Shown here: positions 16,616 to 24,076 of the stretch, one piece after another
Layout of the letters: each line of letters opens with the position of its first letter
How positions within the stretch are numbered: position 1 is the first letter of the stretch
Assembly (NCBI RefSeq): GCF_900269665.1
Contig: NZ_LT985361.1
Coordinates: 4,581,496 to 4,626,221, forward strand
Direction of reading: 5' to 3'
Length of the DNA stretch: 44,726 nucleotides
From: Nocardia suismassiliense
GTDB taxonomy: Bacteria > Actinomycetota > Actinomycetes > Mycobacteriales > Mycobacteriaceae
Made by a program: the position numbers and the translations under genes
The notes under the pieces: generated by a model
Database searches by the model: none
Seen by the model: only the letters and a program-made list of their open reading frames with translations
Told to the model about the DNA's origin: nothing

Positions 16616-17736
16616 GACTTCGCCTCGCTATCGGCTTTCGCCGGCCCGTCGCCCTTTGCTGGGACCTCGGTGAAGATCGCACTCAATTCGGCGGGCGGTG
16701 CCTCGTCGAGCTGGGCGTAGGTGCACGATTCCGGCGTGCGGTCGGCCCGGAAGCGGACCAGCCTGCCGCCGTGGCGCAGCCGCCCGGACTGCACGTGTTC
16801 GTAGCGGACCTCGGCGACCAGTTCGGTGCGCAGTGCCTCCCAGGACAGGTCCTTGCCGCCGGTCCAGCGGCTCACCCCGCCCGGCATCTTGCCGTCGGCC
16901 CTGGCCTGCGCCGCGGCGTCGGCCCATTCCCGCCACGGATGGTTTTCCAGGGCGTTTTCGCGCAGCGGTGCCAGTTCCTCGACCAGTTCCTTGCGCCGCG
17001 CGGCGGTGAAACTGCTCGCGACCCCGACATGGTTGAGATTGCCCTCGTCGTCGAACAGACCGAGCAGCAGCGAACCGACGCCCTCGCCGTCCTTGTGCCA
17101 GCGGAACCCGGCGACCACACAGTCGGCGGTGCGTTCGTGTTTGACCTTGAGCATCACCCGCTTGTCCTGCAGGTAGGTGAGGTCGTTGCCCTTGACCATC
17201 ACCCCGTCGAAGCCGGCGCCCTCGAACCGGGTGAACCAGTCCTCGGCGACGTCGGGATCCTGGGTGATCGGCGTGAGGTGCACCCGCGCGAGTGCGGTGT
17301 CCAAGATTGTTTCCAGCAGCCGCCTGCGTTCGGCGAATGGTTCCTCGGTCAGGTCCTTGTCGCCGAGGGCGAGCAGATCGAACGCGACGAAACTGGCCGG
17401 TGTCTCCACGGCCAGCTTGTTGACCCGCGAGGCGGCGGGGTGCAGCCGGTTCTGCAACGTATCGAAGTCGAGGCCCTGCTCGGTGACCACCACGATCTCG
17501 CCGTCGACGACGCACCGATCCGGCAGCGCCTGCTTCAGCAGCTCGGCGACCTCGGGGAAGTACCTGGTCAGCGGGCGATCGTTGCGTGAGCCGAGTTCCA
17601 CCTCGTCCCCGTCGCGGAATACGATGCAGCGGAATCCGTCCCATTTGGGCTCGTAACTCAGCCCCGCTTCACGTGGCACGCCGGACGTGGTTTTGGCCAG
17701 CATCGGCTTGACGGGCGGCATGACCGGCAGGTCCAC
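16612..17736 (-). CDS. ligC: ATP-dependent DNA ligase, LigC type
   Basis: ATP-dependent DNA ligase for backup end joining and repair; 374 aa. The nucleotidyl motif I is EPKWDGFR (adenylated Lys31). VVDGEIVV (motif III), FVAFDLLAL, DGVMVKGND (motif IV) and MLKVKHERTADCVVAG (motif V) follow, with an OB-fold C-terminus. GTG 17736 is chosen because a near-perfect GAGGAGG stands 5-6 nt upstream and the protein then begins VDLPVMPPVKPMLAK, as in mycobacterial LigC. An in-frame extension to 17850 has no support. It is coupled to the polymerase gene. Confidence 0.93.
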   Translation of the reverse strand: MDLPVMPPVKPMLAKTTSGVPREAGLSYEPKWDGFRCIVFRDGDEVELGSRNDRPLTRYFPEVAELLKQALPDRCVVDGEIVVVTEQGLDFDTLQNRLHPAASRVNKLAVETPASFVAFDLLALGDKDLTEEPFAERRRLLETILDTALARVHLTPITQDPDVAEDWFTRFEGAGFDGVMVKGNDLTYLQDKRVMLKVKHERTADCVVAGFRWHKDGEGVGSLLLGLFDDEGNLNHVGVASSFTAARRKELVEELAPLRENALENHPWREWADAAAQARADGKMPGGVSRWTGGKDLSWEALRTELVAEVRYEHVQSGRLRHGGRLVRFRADRTPESCTYAQLDEAPPAELSAIFTEVPAKGDGPAKADSEAKS

Positions 17737-17878
17737 GCGATCCTCCTCGGGTTCGTTGCTTACCCGTACCGACGCCGCGATCGTGCGAAATTCATCGGTG
17801 CGGGTAGTGGCCTCGCCGATGATCGTATGCGCCGCATCCGACAAGATCATCGAACGTGCGGATGCGGCGGTTCACCTC

Positions 17879-18277
17879 TCAGCTGTCCAGCCAGCCGTGC
17901 TGCTCGGCGAAGACGGTGAGCCGATCGCGAATGGTGAGAATCTCGCCCGCGGTGAGCGCGGGGCTCGCGTCGAGCAGCAGCTCGGTGATCAGTCGTTTGT
18001 GTTCGCTCGCGTTGAGCTGGCCCGAGTTCGACCGATGTTTGGATTTGTGCGGCGCGGGCGGCGGGCCCGGCTGACCGGCCACCACGGTCAGATTGACGGC
18101 CTTCGGCCCACGATCACCCTCTGTCATGTCGAATTCGAACACCCGACCCTGGCGCAACTCGTCTTCATCCAGACCGATGTCGTTGACGTGCACGAATACG
18201 TCCGGCCCGCCATCTTCCGGTCGAATGAAACCGAATCCCCGAGAGCTGTCGAACGACACCAATTTCCCGATGGACAC
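17879..18277 (-). CDS. Cold-shock domain protein with C-terminal helical extension
   Basis: About 132 aa. The N-terminal cold-shock domain has the RNP-1-like RGFGFIRPE and RNP-2-like DVFVHVND and would bind single-stranded RNA/DNA. After a Pro-rich linker comes a helical extension of about 55 residues (NASEHKRLITELLLDASPALTAGEI) not found in ordinary 67-aa Csp proteins. The GTG at 18277 is 9 nt behind GAGGAG, while the GTG at 18283 is only 3 nt away; both remain possible. It is on the same strand as the ligase genes, 142 bp before them. Confidence 0.87.
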   Translation of the reverse strand: MSIGKLVSFDSSRGFGFIRPEDGGPDVFVHVNDIGLDEDELRQGRVFEFDMTEGDRGPKAVNLTVVAGQPGPPPAPHKSKHRSNSGQLNASEHKRLITELLLDASPALTAGEILTIRDRLTVFAEQHGWLDS

Positions 18278-18317
18278 CAACACCCGCTCCTCGCCGCGCC
18301 GTCGCTACCCGGCCACC

Positions 18318-19418
18318 TTAGCCCGCGTTTTCGCTGTCGTTGGTTGAAAGCGCCTTTTGTAATGAATTGAAAACGGTGAGTCCCTGGCCGACCATTCCGT
18401 TGACGAGTTCGCTCACTCCGTCCGGCCCGTTGAGCACGGTCAGATTCGCGTTCGCCAATCCGTTCGAGGCCTGCTTGACGATTTCCGGAAGTTGTTCGAT
18501 CAACAACTGGTCCAACGCGATCCGGTTGTTCGACGCGGCCGCGGCGGCCTGGATCCTGGTGCGGTCGGCCTCCGCCTCGGCCAGGATGCGCACCCGTTCC
18601 GCTTCCGCCTGAGCGGGTTTCACCACTTCGGTCTGCAACTGCTGTTCGCGGAGCTCGGCTTCCTTGCGCGCCTGAATAGCCTGTGCGGTAAGCACTTCCT
18701 GCATCGCCATCGCCTCGGCGAGCGGACCCGACTGTGCCGCTTCGGCATTCGCCTTGTCGATGTCGCGCTGGTACTGCGCGCGCAGGATCGCGGTCTCGCG
18801 CTGGTACTCCGCCTGCCTGCGCAGCGACTCCTGCTCGGCCTGCGCGGAGAGCTGCGCCGCCTGCGATTGCGCGATCTGCGCGTCGCGCTGCACGGTGGCA
18901 TTGTGCGGCGCGGCGAGCGCCTGGATGTAGCCGAGGTTGCCGTCGTCGATGGACTGGATCTGGAAGGAGTCCACCCAGAGCCCGATATTGCCCATCTCCA
19001 CCTTCGAGGCCACGAGCACTTCATCGGCCAGCTTCTGGCGCTCCCGGATGATCTCCTCGACCGTCATCGAGCCGACGATCGAGCGCAGGTGGCCGGAGAA
19101 GATGCGGCCGGTGAGCACCGACATCTCCTTCTCCTGTTCGGACAGGAAGCGTTGCGCCGCATTGACGATCGAGGTGGTGTCGTTGGCGACCTTGAACGCG
19201 ATCACCGCACGGACCTCGAGCTGGATGGCCTGCTTGGTGACGCAGCGCTCCTTGATCTCGGCCTCGAACATGGCCAGCGAAAGGTAGCTGACCTTGCGAA
19301 ACAGCGGAATCACCCAACTGCCCCGGCCGATCACCACCTTGAACGGCGCGTTGTCTGCGCTCTTGGCGCCGCTGATCAGCATCGCCTCGTCCGGGTTGGG
19401 TACGTGGTAACCCAGCAC
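18318..19418 (-). CDS. SPFH/Band 7 (flotillin-like) protein
   Basis: 366 aa. The SPFH domain is at about 1-170 and a long Ala/Glu/Gln-rich coiled coil at about 175-300 (AQIAQSQAAQLSAQAEQES, AEAERVRILAEAEADRTRI). The C-terminal tail has NLTVLNGPDGVSELVNGMVGQ, as in actinobacterial flotillins. It probably oligomerises at the membrane and organises lipid microdomains. No TM helix is seen at the N-terminus. The GTG start is 6 nt behind GGGAGA. The partner NfeD-like gene is 30 bp upstream on the same strand, the usual pairing. Confidence 0.9.
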   Translation of the reverse strand: MLGYHVPNPDEAMLISGAKSADNAPFKVVIGRGSWVIPLFRKVSYLSLAMFEAEIKERCVTKQAIQLEVRAVIAFKVANDTTSIVNAAQRFLSEQEKEMSVLTGRIFSGHLRSIVGSMTVEEIIRERQKLADEVLVASKVEMGNIGLWVDSFQIQSIDDGNLGYIQALAAPHNATVQRDAQIAQSQAAQLSAQAEQESLRRQAEYQRETAILRAQYQRDIDKANAEAAQSGPLAEAMAMQEVLTAQAIQARKEAELREQQLQTEVVKPAQAEAERVRILAEAEADRTRIQAAAAASNNRIALDQLLIEQLPEIVKQASNGLANANLTVLNGPDGVSELVNGMVGQGLTVFNSLQKALSTNDSENAG

Positions 19419-19448
19419 GGTTGTCTCCCTTACTGTTTCAGAACTGCT

Positions 19449-19682
19449 TCAGAATGGTCCGGCCGGTTCCGGCGTCAGCGGAATCCATGGCACCACATCG
19501 AGGATGCGTCCCGGATTCACCGCGATGACCAACACGGTCGCGCCCGCCGGAATCGCCTCGGCGGCGCGTGCGATGTACAGCTCTGTCCCCCCTCGAATTG
19601 CTATCAGCACCTCTGCGAGCAAGCCCGCACCCCGGATCGGCGATGTGAGCGTACCCGTCAAACCGACCACCGGGTCGCTCAT
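19449..19682 (-). CDS. NfeD-like OB-fold protein
   Basis: 77 aa. GLTGTLTSPIRGAGLLAEVL followed by GGTELYIARAAEAIPAGATV and VLVIAVNPGRILDVVPW is the soluble OB-fold C-terminal domain of NfeD proteins, here without membrane helices. NfeD proteins work with SPFH proteins, and the SPFH gene follows after 30 bp. The start ATG 19682 has GGGAGGAGA about 8-9 nt upstream. A longer in-frame reading to 20087 would run into the divergent caspase-like gene and is rejected. Confidence 0.85.
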   Translation of the reverse strand: MSDPVVGLTGTLTSPIRGAGLLAEVLIAIRGGTELYIARAAEAIPAGATVLVIAVNPGRILDVVPWIPLTPEPAGPF

Positions 19683-19836
19683 CGCACCGATCTCCTCCCG
19701 CTGGTTACCAGACCGCCACACTACGTCCCGCACAGCACGTTTCGGTATCCGAACGGAATCGGTGAACGTAACGCGATCGTTGTCACGGCGGAATGCCCAG
19801 GTTGCGGGTGTGTGATCGCCGTCGATAGCACACGGG

Positions 19837-19842
19837 TATGTT
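19837..19842 (+). promoter_or_regulatory. -10 element TATGTT of caspase-NACHT gene 1 (leaderless type)
   Basis: TATGTT lies 6 nt before the ATG, so transcription would begin at or next to the start codon. The stretch CGGGTATGTTGC-TTGCATG is shared with the second paralogue, although sequences further upstream differ. No clear -35 is visible. Confidence 0.6.
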
Positions 19843-19848
19843 GCTTGC

Positions 19849-22800
19849 ATGGGAGGACGGCTCGCGTTGGTTGTCGGGTCCGAGTGTGTGGCGCTGGGGA
19901 AACTGGGGTTCACCGGCGAACTCGCCAACGGGTTGTACGCGAGCTTGACCGAGGTCGGTGGTTGGCGCTCGGCCACGGAGCTGGACGGGCCGGTGCTGGA
20001 TCCGACCGCGGGGCAGCTGGCGACGGTGATGGATGCGGCGTTCGCGGAGGCCGGGGAGCGGCAGGCGACCTTGTTGCTCGCGTTCATCGGTCACGGCGTG
20101 ACGACCAGCGCCGAGGACTTCTATCTGCTCGCCCACGATTCGCCTGCAGTGCCTAACTCGCGCAACGCCTTTCATCTCACCCAGGAGATCAGGGAGCGGC
20201 TGAACCAGTCGGCGCTGGACGGTCTGGTGGTGCTGGTGGATGCCTGTGAGACCGGGCAGGGGGTGATCGGTGCGGCCCGCCGGTGGACTGATCTGCTGGC
20301 CCAGTCGGCAGGGCGGATGGAGATGCTGGTCGCGGCCGGCGAGGGGCCCGCGTTTTCCGGCTGTTTCACCCGAACGATGCTGTCCACGTTCGACATCGGG
20401 CTGCCGCTGCGCGGGGAGAACCTGCTGCCCGCCGATCTGGTCGATCCGATCGCCGGTACCTGCGTTCATCAACAGCCGCAGTATCTTTCGTTCACCTCGG
20501 GTTCGGTCTCGGTGGCGCACACCGCGGATCCCGGGCTCTGGCTGGTACCCAATACCGCGCGGCACCGTGATGCGGTAAGTGGCCGTTCGGCAGCGGGATT
20601 CGTCGATCAGCTCACCCGCGGACTGCTGGTGACGCCGGATGTCCGTGAGCATCTCGACGCGATCGTCGACGCGGGCAGCCATCGGCTGCGCGTGGTGATC
20701 GGTCCGGCGGGTGCAGGTAAGGCCACCTTGCTGGCCATGCTGATTCGGCCGAGCCTGGGCGAAGGGCTCGCGGTGACGCCCGAATATGTCACCGCCGCAG
20801 TATTTCTCACCGCAGCCAGCTCGATCGAGGCGGTCGCGGCCGAGCTGGCGGCGCAGCTGACCGCGCGGCTGCCCGGATTCGCGGAGGCGGCCCAGACGGT
20901 GCGCGCGCACCGGGCCAGGGACGAGTTCGACATCTTCGACCTGTCGGTGCGGCATCCGCTGGCGCGACTGTCGACCGCGGGCAGACGGGTCACGCTGGTG
21001 GTGGACGGATTGAACCAGCCGCAGGAAGGCACCCGGCGGCTGCTCGCCTCCGCGATCGCCGATTTGACCAGGCGCGACGATCTGCGACACGTGCGGGTGA
21101 TCGTCGGAATCCGGGACGGGACGGGTGTCGAGCACTGGCCGAAGTTGGCGCACATGCACCGCATCGAGGTGGGTGAACCGGCCGCCGACGACATCGCCAC
21201 CGTAGTCGGATCCGCGCGCGGCAGCGGGGCGCCCGCCGACCCGGCGGACTGGGTGAACTGGATCCAGTCGCTGCTGGCCGAGGCGCCGACGGCCGTCGGG
21301 GACGAGTCGCATGTGGTTTCCGGCGGCTGGCTGCTGGCTCGGATGTTGGCGGAGGTGGCGTCGAGCATCACCGATGGCGCGGTCGCCGCCGGTATCGGGT
21401 TCGACCGCATCGTCGCCTTGCGGGTCGAGGGGGCGCTGCGCGGCATGTCTGCCGAAACATCCGGTGCGGCAGGCACTTTCCTCAGCGTACTGGTCGCCGC
21501 CGGGGTCGGGCCGGTGCTGCCGATCGAGCTGCTCGATGCCGCGATGACGGCGCTCGGCGTGGACTTCCACATCGCCAGGATCCGGGATATGACGGTGGCC
21601 CTGGGCGCGCTGGTGACGCGCAGCCGGCCGGGCACCCCGCGCGAGTCGCTCGGTGTGACGCACAGTGCCCTGCTGCCCGGGCTGCGCAACGAGTGCCGGT
21701 TGCTCGGTGTGGAACTCGAGGACGCGCATCGGGCCATCGTGACCGCCATCAAGGAGAGTTCCAGCGACCGCGCCGCGGACTACGCACGCGGGTCGGCCGT
21801 GCGGCACTGCCTCGCCTATCGGGATTCCGCCAGTGCCCTGCACTTCCTCGAACTACTGGAGACCGCGAGATCCGCGGACAACCGCGATCTCTGGGCCGCC
21901 TGGGTGCCTGCCTTCATCGAGACGCTCGGCCCCGACCATCCCGACACCCTGACCACCCGCAGTCGCGAGGCCTACCACCGCGCCGAGAGCGGCGACCTGG
22001 TCGGCGCCATCACCGCCTTCGAGCTGTTGCTGGCCGACCGCCTGCGCATCCTGGGCCCCGATCACCCCAAAGCCCTTGGCACGCGCGCGAACCTGGCTAC
22101 CTACCGGGCCCGCTGCGGTGACTACATCGGTGCCCGCGCCGAATACAAGCGGCTGTTCAGCGACCAGCGTCGCCTGCTCGGCCCCGACCATCCCGACACG
22201 CTGCGCACCCGAAACGACCTGGCGTCCAACCGTGCCGACCTGGGCGACCTCGTCGGCGCCATCGCCGATTTCGAAGAACTACGCGCCGACCGCTCCCGGG
22301 TGCTCGGTCCCGAGCACCCGCAGACCCTGAAAACCCGCAACAGCCTGGCCTACTGGCGCGCCGAGACCGGCGACTTCCCCGGCGCCCGAGCCGATTTCGA
22401 GCAGATACTCGACGGCTGCCAGCGCGTCTTCGGCCCCGACCGCCCCGCAACCCTGGCCGCCCGAAACAGCCTGGCCGCCTTCCGCGCCCGCAGCGGCGAC
22501 CTGGCCGGCGCGGGCACCGAGTTCAAACACCTGCTCGCCGACCGCCTCCGCGTGCTCGGCCCCGACCACCCCGACACCCTCACCACCCGAAGCTCCTTGG
22601 CGAGCTACCGTGCCGACGCCGGCGACCTCCCCGGCGCGATCGCCGACTTCGCCCGCCTGCTCGCCGACCGTCTCCGCGTACTCGGCCCCGACCACCCCGA
22701 CACCTTCGCCACCCGCAACGAACTGGCCGCCCGCCAAGCCCAGAACGGCGACATCGCCGGCGCCATCGCCGAACTCGAAGTCCTCCTGGTCGCCGAACTC

Positions 22801-22881
22801 CGCGCCCTCGGCCCCACCCACGCCGCCACCATCCGCACCCAAACCACCCTCGCCTACTGGCGCGAGGAGCTCGGGCGGTGA
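19849..22881 (+). CDS. Caspase-like / NACHT-STAND ATPase / TPR protein, paralogue 1 (degenerate Walker motifs)
   Basis: 1010 aa. Residues 1-235 form a caspase-like (peptidase C14) domain with catalytic His82 (FIGHG) and Cys133 (VLVDAC). Residues 250-460 form a NACHT/STAND ATPase: Walker A IGPAGAGKAT (Lys291, but Ala292 where Ser/Thr is expected) and Walker B VVDGLN (Asp386; Asn389 where the paralogue has Asp). A helical region (470-690) leads to TPR-type repeats of exactly 42 residues from 693 to the end. Their phases start LGPDHP-like at 693, 735, 777, 819, 861, 903, 945 and 987. STAND proteins use such C-terminal repeats to sense a ligand and the N-terminal protease as effector. ATP handling is probably altered. 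The third codon positions of the repeat region are nearly all C. The NfeD/SPFH pair is divergent, 166 bp away. Confidence 0.9.
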   Translation: MGGRLALVVGSECVALGKLGFTGELANGLYASLTEVGGWRSATELDGPVLDPTAGQLATVMDAAFAEAGERQATLLLAFIGHGVTTSAEDFYLLAHDSPAVPNSRNAFHLTQEIRERLNQSALDGLVVLVDACETGQGVIGAARRWTDLLAQSAGRMEMLVAAGEGPAFSGCFTRTMLSTFDIGLPLRGENLLPADLVDPIAGTCVHQQPQYLSFTSGSVSVAHTADPGLWLVPNTARHRDAVSGRSAAGFVDQLTRGLLVTPDVREHLDAIVDAGSHRLRVVIGPAGAGKATLLAMLIRPSLGEGLAVTPEYVTAAVFLTAASSIEAVAAELAAQLTARLPGFAEAAQTVRAHRARDEFDIFDLSVRHPLARLSTAGRRVTLVVDGLNQPQEGTRRLLASAIADLTRRDDLRHVRVIVGIRDGTGVEHWPKLAHMHRIEVGEPAADDIATVVGSARGSGAPADPADWVNWIQSLLAEAPTAVGDESHVVSGGWLLARMLAEVASSITDGAVAAGIGFDRIVALRVEGALRGMSAETSGAAGTFLSVLVAAGVGPVLPIELLDAAMTALGVDFHIARIRDMTVALGALVTRSRPGTPRESLGVTHSALLPGLRNECRLLGVELEDAHRAIVTAIKESSSDRAADYARGSAVRHCLAYRDSASALHFLELLETARSADNRDLWAAWVPAFIETLGPDHPDTLTTRSREAYHRAESGDLVGAITAFELLLADRLRILGPDHPKALGTRANLATYRARCGDYIGARAEYKRLFSDQRRLLGPDHPDTLRTRNDLASNRADLGDLVGAIADFEELRADRSRVLGPEHPQTLKTRNSLAYWRAETGDFPGARADFEQILDGCQRVFGPDRPATLAARNSLAAFRARSGDLAGAGTEFKHLLADRLRVLGPDHPDTLTTRSSLASYRADAGDLPGAIADFARLLADRLRVLGPDHPDTFATRNELAARQAQNGDIAGAIAELEVLLVAELRALGPTHAATIRTQTTLAYWREELGR

Positions 22882-22893
22882 TTTTCCGCTGAT

Positions 22894-22963
22894 CCGCACT
22901 GGTTCGCGGGATCCGCACTGCTGGGGCTCCCCGGAGCGGGTGCGGGTCCCGAGAGTCGGTGCA
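22894..22963. repeat. 70-bp hairpin repeat, copy A
   Basis: Begins 12 bp after the stop of caspase-NACHT gene 1. The 5' arm CGGGATCCGCAC (22907-22918) pairs with GTGCGGGTCCCG (22940-22951), one G-T/mismatch, around a 21-nt loop that has its own G4/C4 pairing. About 80% identical to copy B at 23969-24037; the arms are identical and the loop differs. It may be a terminator or a mobile repeat. Confidence 0.75.
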
Positions 22964-23105
22964 CACCTGACACGACGCCACGAGCTCGGCGGCGTGCGCG
23001 TCATCGTCGGCATCCGCGACAGCATCGGCGTTGAACTCGGGCACACGCACTGCCGCGCGCTTGTCCTGCTGGTCCATAGTGGACTGGCCGCCATCGTCTC
23101 TGCGA
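22961..23105 (+). pseudogene. Relic of a third NACHT gene copy
   Basis: Translated in the frame of 22961, this stretch begins with a segment matching residues 404-428 of paralogue 1 at 18 of 25 positions. The core is LTRRHELGGVRVIVGIRD against LTRRDDLRHVRVIVGIRD. Weaker similarity continues (LGHTH against LAHMH; LAAIV against IAALV of paralogue 2). Codon third positions differ between relic and paralogue, so it is an old homologous segment, not a recent copy. It has no start, no Walker motifs and runs to a stop at 23170. The relic begins exactly where hairpin repeat A ends, which suggests a rearrangement at the repeat. Confidence 0.6.
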
Positions 23106-23202
23106 GCCGGGTGCGGCCGCCGTATGAACCCGCGCCGTCGGACAGGGACATGGGACCTAGGGCCGGGTGACGGACCGGAGATCGGACCTTGGATAAGGTG
23201 GG

Positions 23203-23225
23203 TCCAGCGGTCGCCGACCGCTGGA
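23203..23225. promoter_or_regulatory. Palindromic operator candidate upstream of the Uma2 gene
   Basis: Perfect inverted repeat with 11-bp arms TCCAGCGGTCG/CGACCGCTGGA around one C. It lies just downstream of a -10-like TAAGGT (23194-23199) and 36 bp before the Uma2 start, a position suited to repression. No dedicated regulator is adjacent; the product itself or a distant factor could bind. Confidence 0.5.
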
Positions 23226-23261
23226 TCGCGGGATCGAGCCCGCCGCATCGGGTGGAGGCGC

Positions 23262-23915
23262 ATGTCCGAGGCATTCGATTGGTCATGGCTCCGGCAGGCA
23301 ACTGCCGTGCCGGAGATCACGTTGGATTCGTACCTGGATCTACCGGAGGATCTGACCCGGCAGATCGAGGTCGAGGATGGCCGCATCATTCACTGCGAGT
23401 CGCCCAGCCCTAGTCATCAGCGTATCTCCCGGAACCTTGTCCAGGCGGTGCTGGATGCGACGGAGAAGCACGACCGCGACAACCGCACGTGCCATGAGGT
23501 GAACAGTGAACTCGATGTGCTGTTCTCCGAAGTACCGCGGTTCAATTACCGGCGTCCCGATGTCATCGTGTACCGATGTGTTCCCCGTGACCGCGGTGGT
23601 CGTTGGAAGGACAAGCCGCTCGCCGGGGACGTAGTCGTCATCGTCGAAGTAGTGTCGGCCTCTACCGTCACCGAAGATCTGATCACCAAACGAAGGCTGT
23701 ACGCGAAAGCAGGAATTCCGCACTACTGGATTATCCGAATGGCCGGGGACGACGGTATCGCGATGTCCATCGAGCGGCTGCGATTGTCGGCGGACCAGCT
23801 ATATGTGAGCGGCGGCGGTGCCGTTCGAGATAAGGATCTCTTCGCCGTGCAGACCGCTGACCCGTTAGAGGTCACCGTTACTTGGGACCAGCTGGACCGA
23901 GGGTTTCCGAGCTGA
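23262..23915 (+). CDS. Uma2 family (DUF820) PD-(D/E)xK nuclease-like protein
   Basis: 217 aa. The Uma2 fold is a restriction-endonuclease-like core. Visible are SHQRISRNLVQAV, RRPDVIVY (Asp100), VVVIVEVVSAST (Glu129), then DLITKRRLYAKAGIPHYWII (Lys143 and the family's GIPHYW signature). The metal-binding triad therefore appears complete. The biological role of Uma2 proteins is not settled; they are abundant in cyanobacteria and actinobacteria, often near mobile or defence genes. The ATG at 23262 is chosen for GGTGGAGG just upstream; an in-frame extension to 23031 would cross the palindrome and the NACHT relic. Its base composition is less extreme than that of the caspase genes around it. Confidence 0.88.
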   Translation: MSEAFDWSWLRQATAVPEITLDSYLDLPEDLTRQIEVEDGRIIHCESPSPSHQRISRNLVQAVLDATEKHDRDNRTCHEVNSELDVLFSEVPRFNYRRPDVIVYRCVPRDRGGRWKDKPLAGDVVVIVEVVSASTVTEDLITKRRLYAKAGIPHYWIIRMAGDDGIAMSIERLRLSADQLYVSGGGAVRDKDLFAVQTADPLEVTVTWDQLDRGFPS

Positions 23916-23968
23916 TCGGGTGCTGGCCCCGCAATTCGTGACTGCGAGCGAGCGGTGATTGCCTTGGC

Positions 23969-24037
23969 CCGCACCGGTTCGCGGGATCCGCACCGTCAGG
24001 CGCCCCGGGCAGGGTGCGGGTCCCGAGAGTTGGTGCA
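23969..24037. repeat. 70-bp hairpin repeat, copy B
   Basis: Second copy of the hairpin repeat, 53 bp after the Uma2 stop and 40 bp before the second caspase-NACHT gene. The arms are CGGGATCCGCAC (23982-23993) and GTGCGGGTCCCG (24014-24025), identical to copy A, with a different 20-nt loop. It lies in direct orientation with copy A, so the two bracket the relic and the Uma2 gene. Confidence 0.75.
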
Positions 24038-24063
24038 GGTCCCGGGGTAGGTGTGCGCGCGGG

Positions 24064-24069
24064 TATGTT
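24064..24069 (+). promoter_or_regulatory. -10 element TATGTT of caspase-NACHT gene 2 (leaderless type)
   Basis: TATGTT is 7 nt before the ATG, with the same flanks as at gene 1 (CGGG before, GCCTTGC after). Conservation of this short stretch in both paralogues supports it as the real start region. Confidence 0.6.
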
Positions 24070-24076
24070 GCCTTGC

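Noticed and set aside
15614..17736. Complete NHEJ operon including ku
   Set aside because: No Ku-like protein and no LigD nuclease domain are encoded on either side.
18318..19682. SPFH/NfeD pair as part of the caspase-NACHT system
   Set aside because: Divergent orientation and a common housekeeping pairing; adjacency alone is not enough evidence.
19783..21843. 686-codon minus-strand frame opposite caspase-NACHT gene 1
   Set aside because: Low-complexity Arg/Gln/Pro sequence with no family; it would overlap the caspase and NACHT domains completely.
21925..22880. CRISPR-like or satellite repeat from the 126-bp period
   Set aside because: The period codes for 42-residue TPR units in frame; there are no spacers.
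24014..24076. Upstream start for caspase-NACHT gene 2
   Set aside because: The GTG lies in the hairpin repeat; paralogue 1 and the shared promoter core place the start at 24077.
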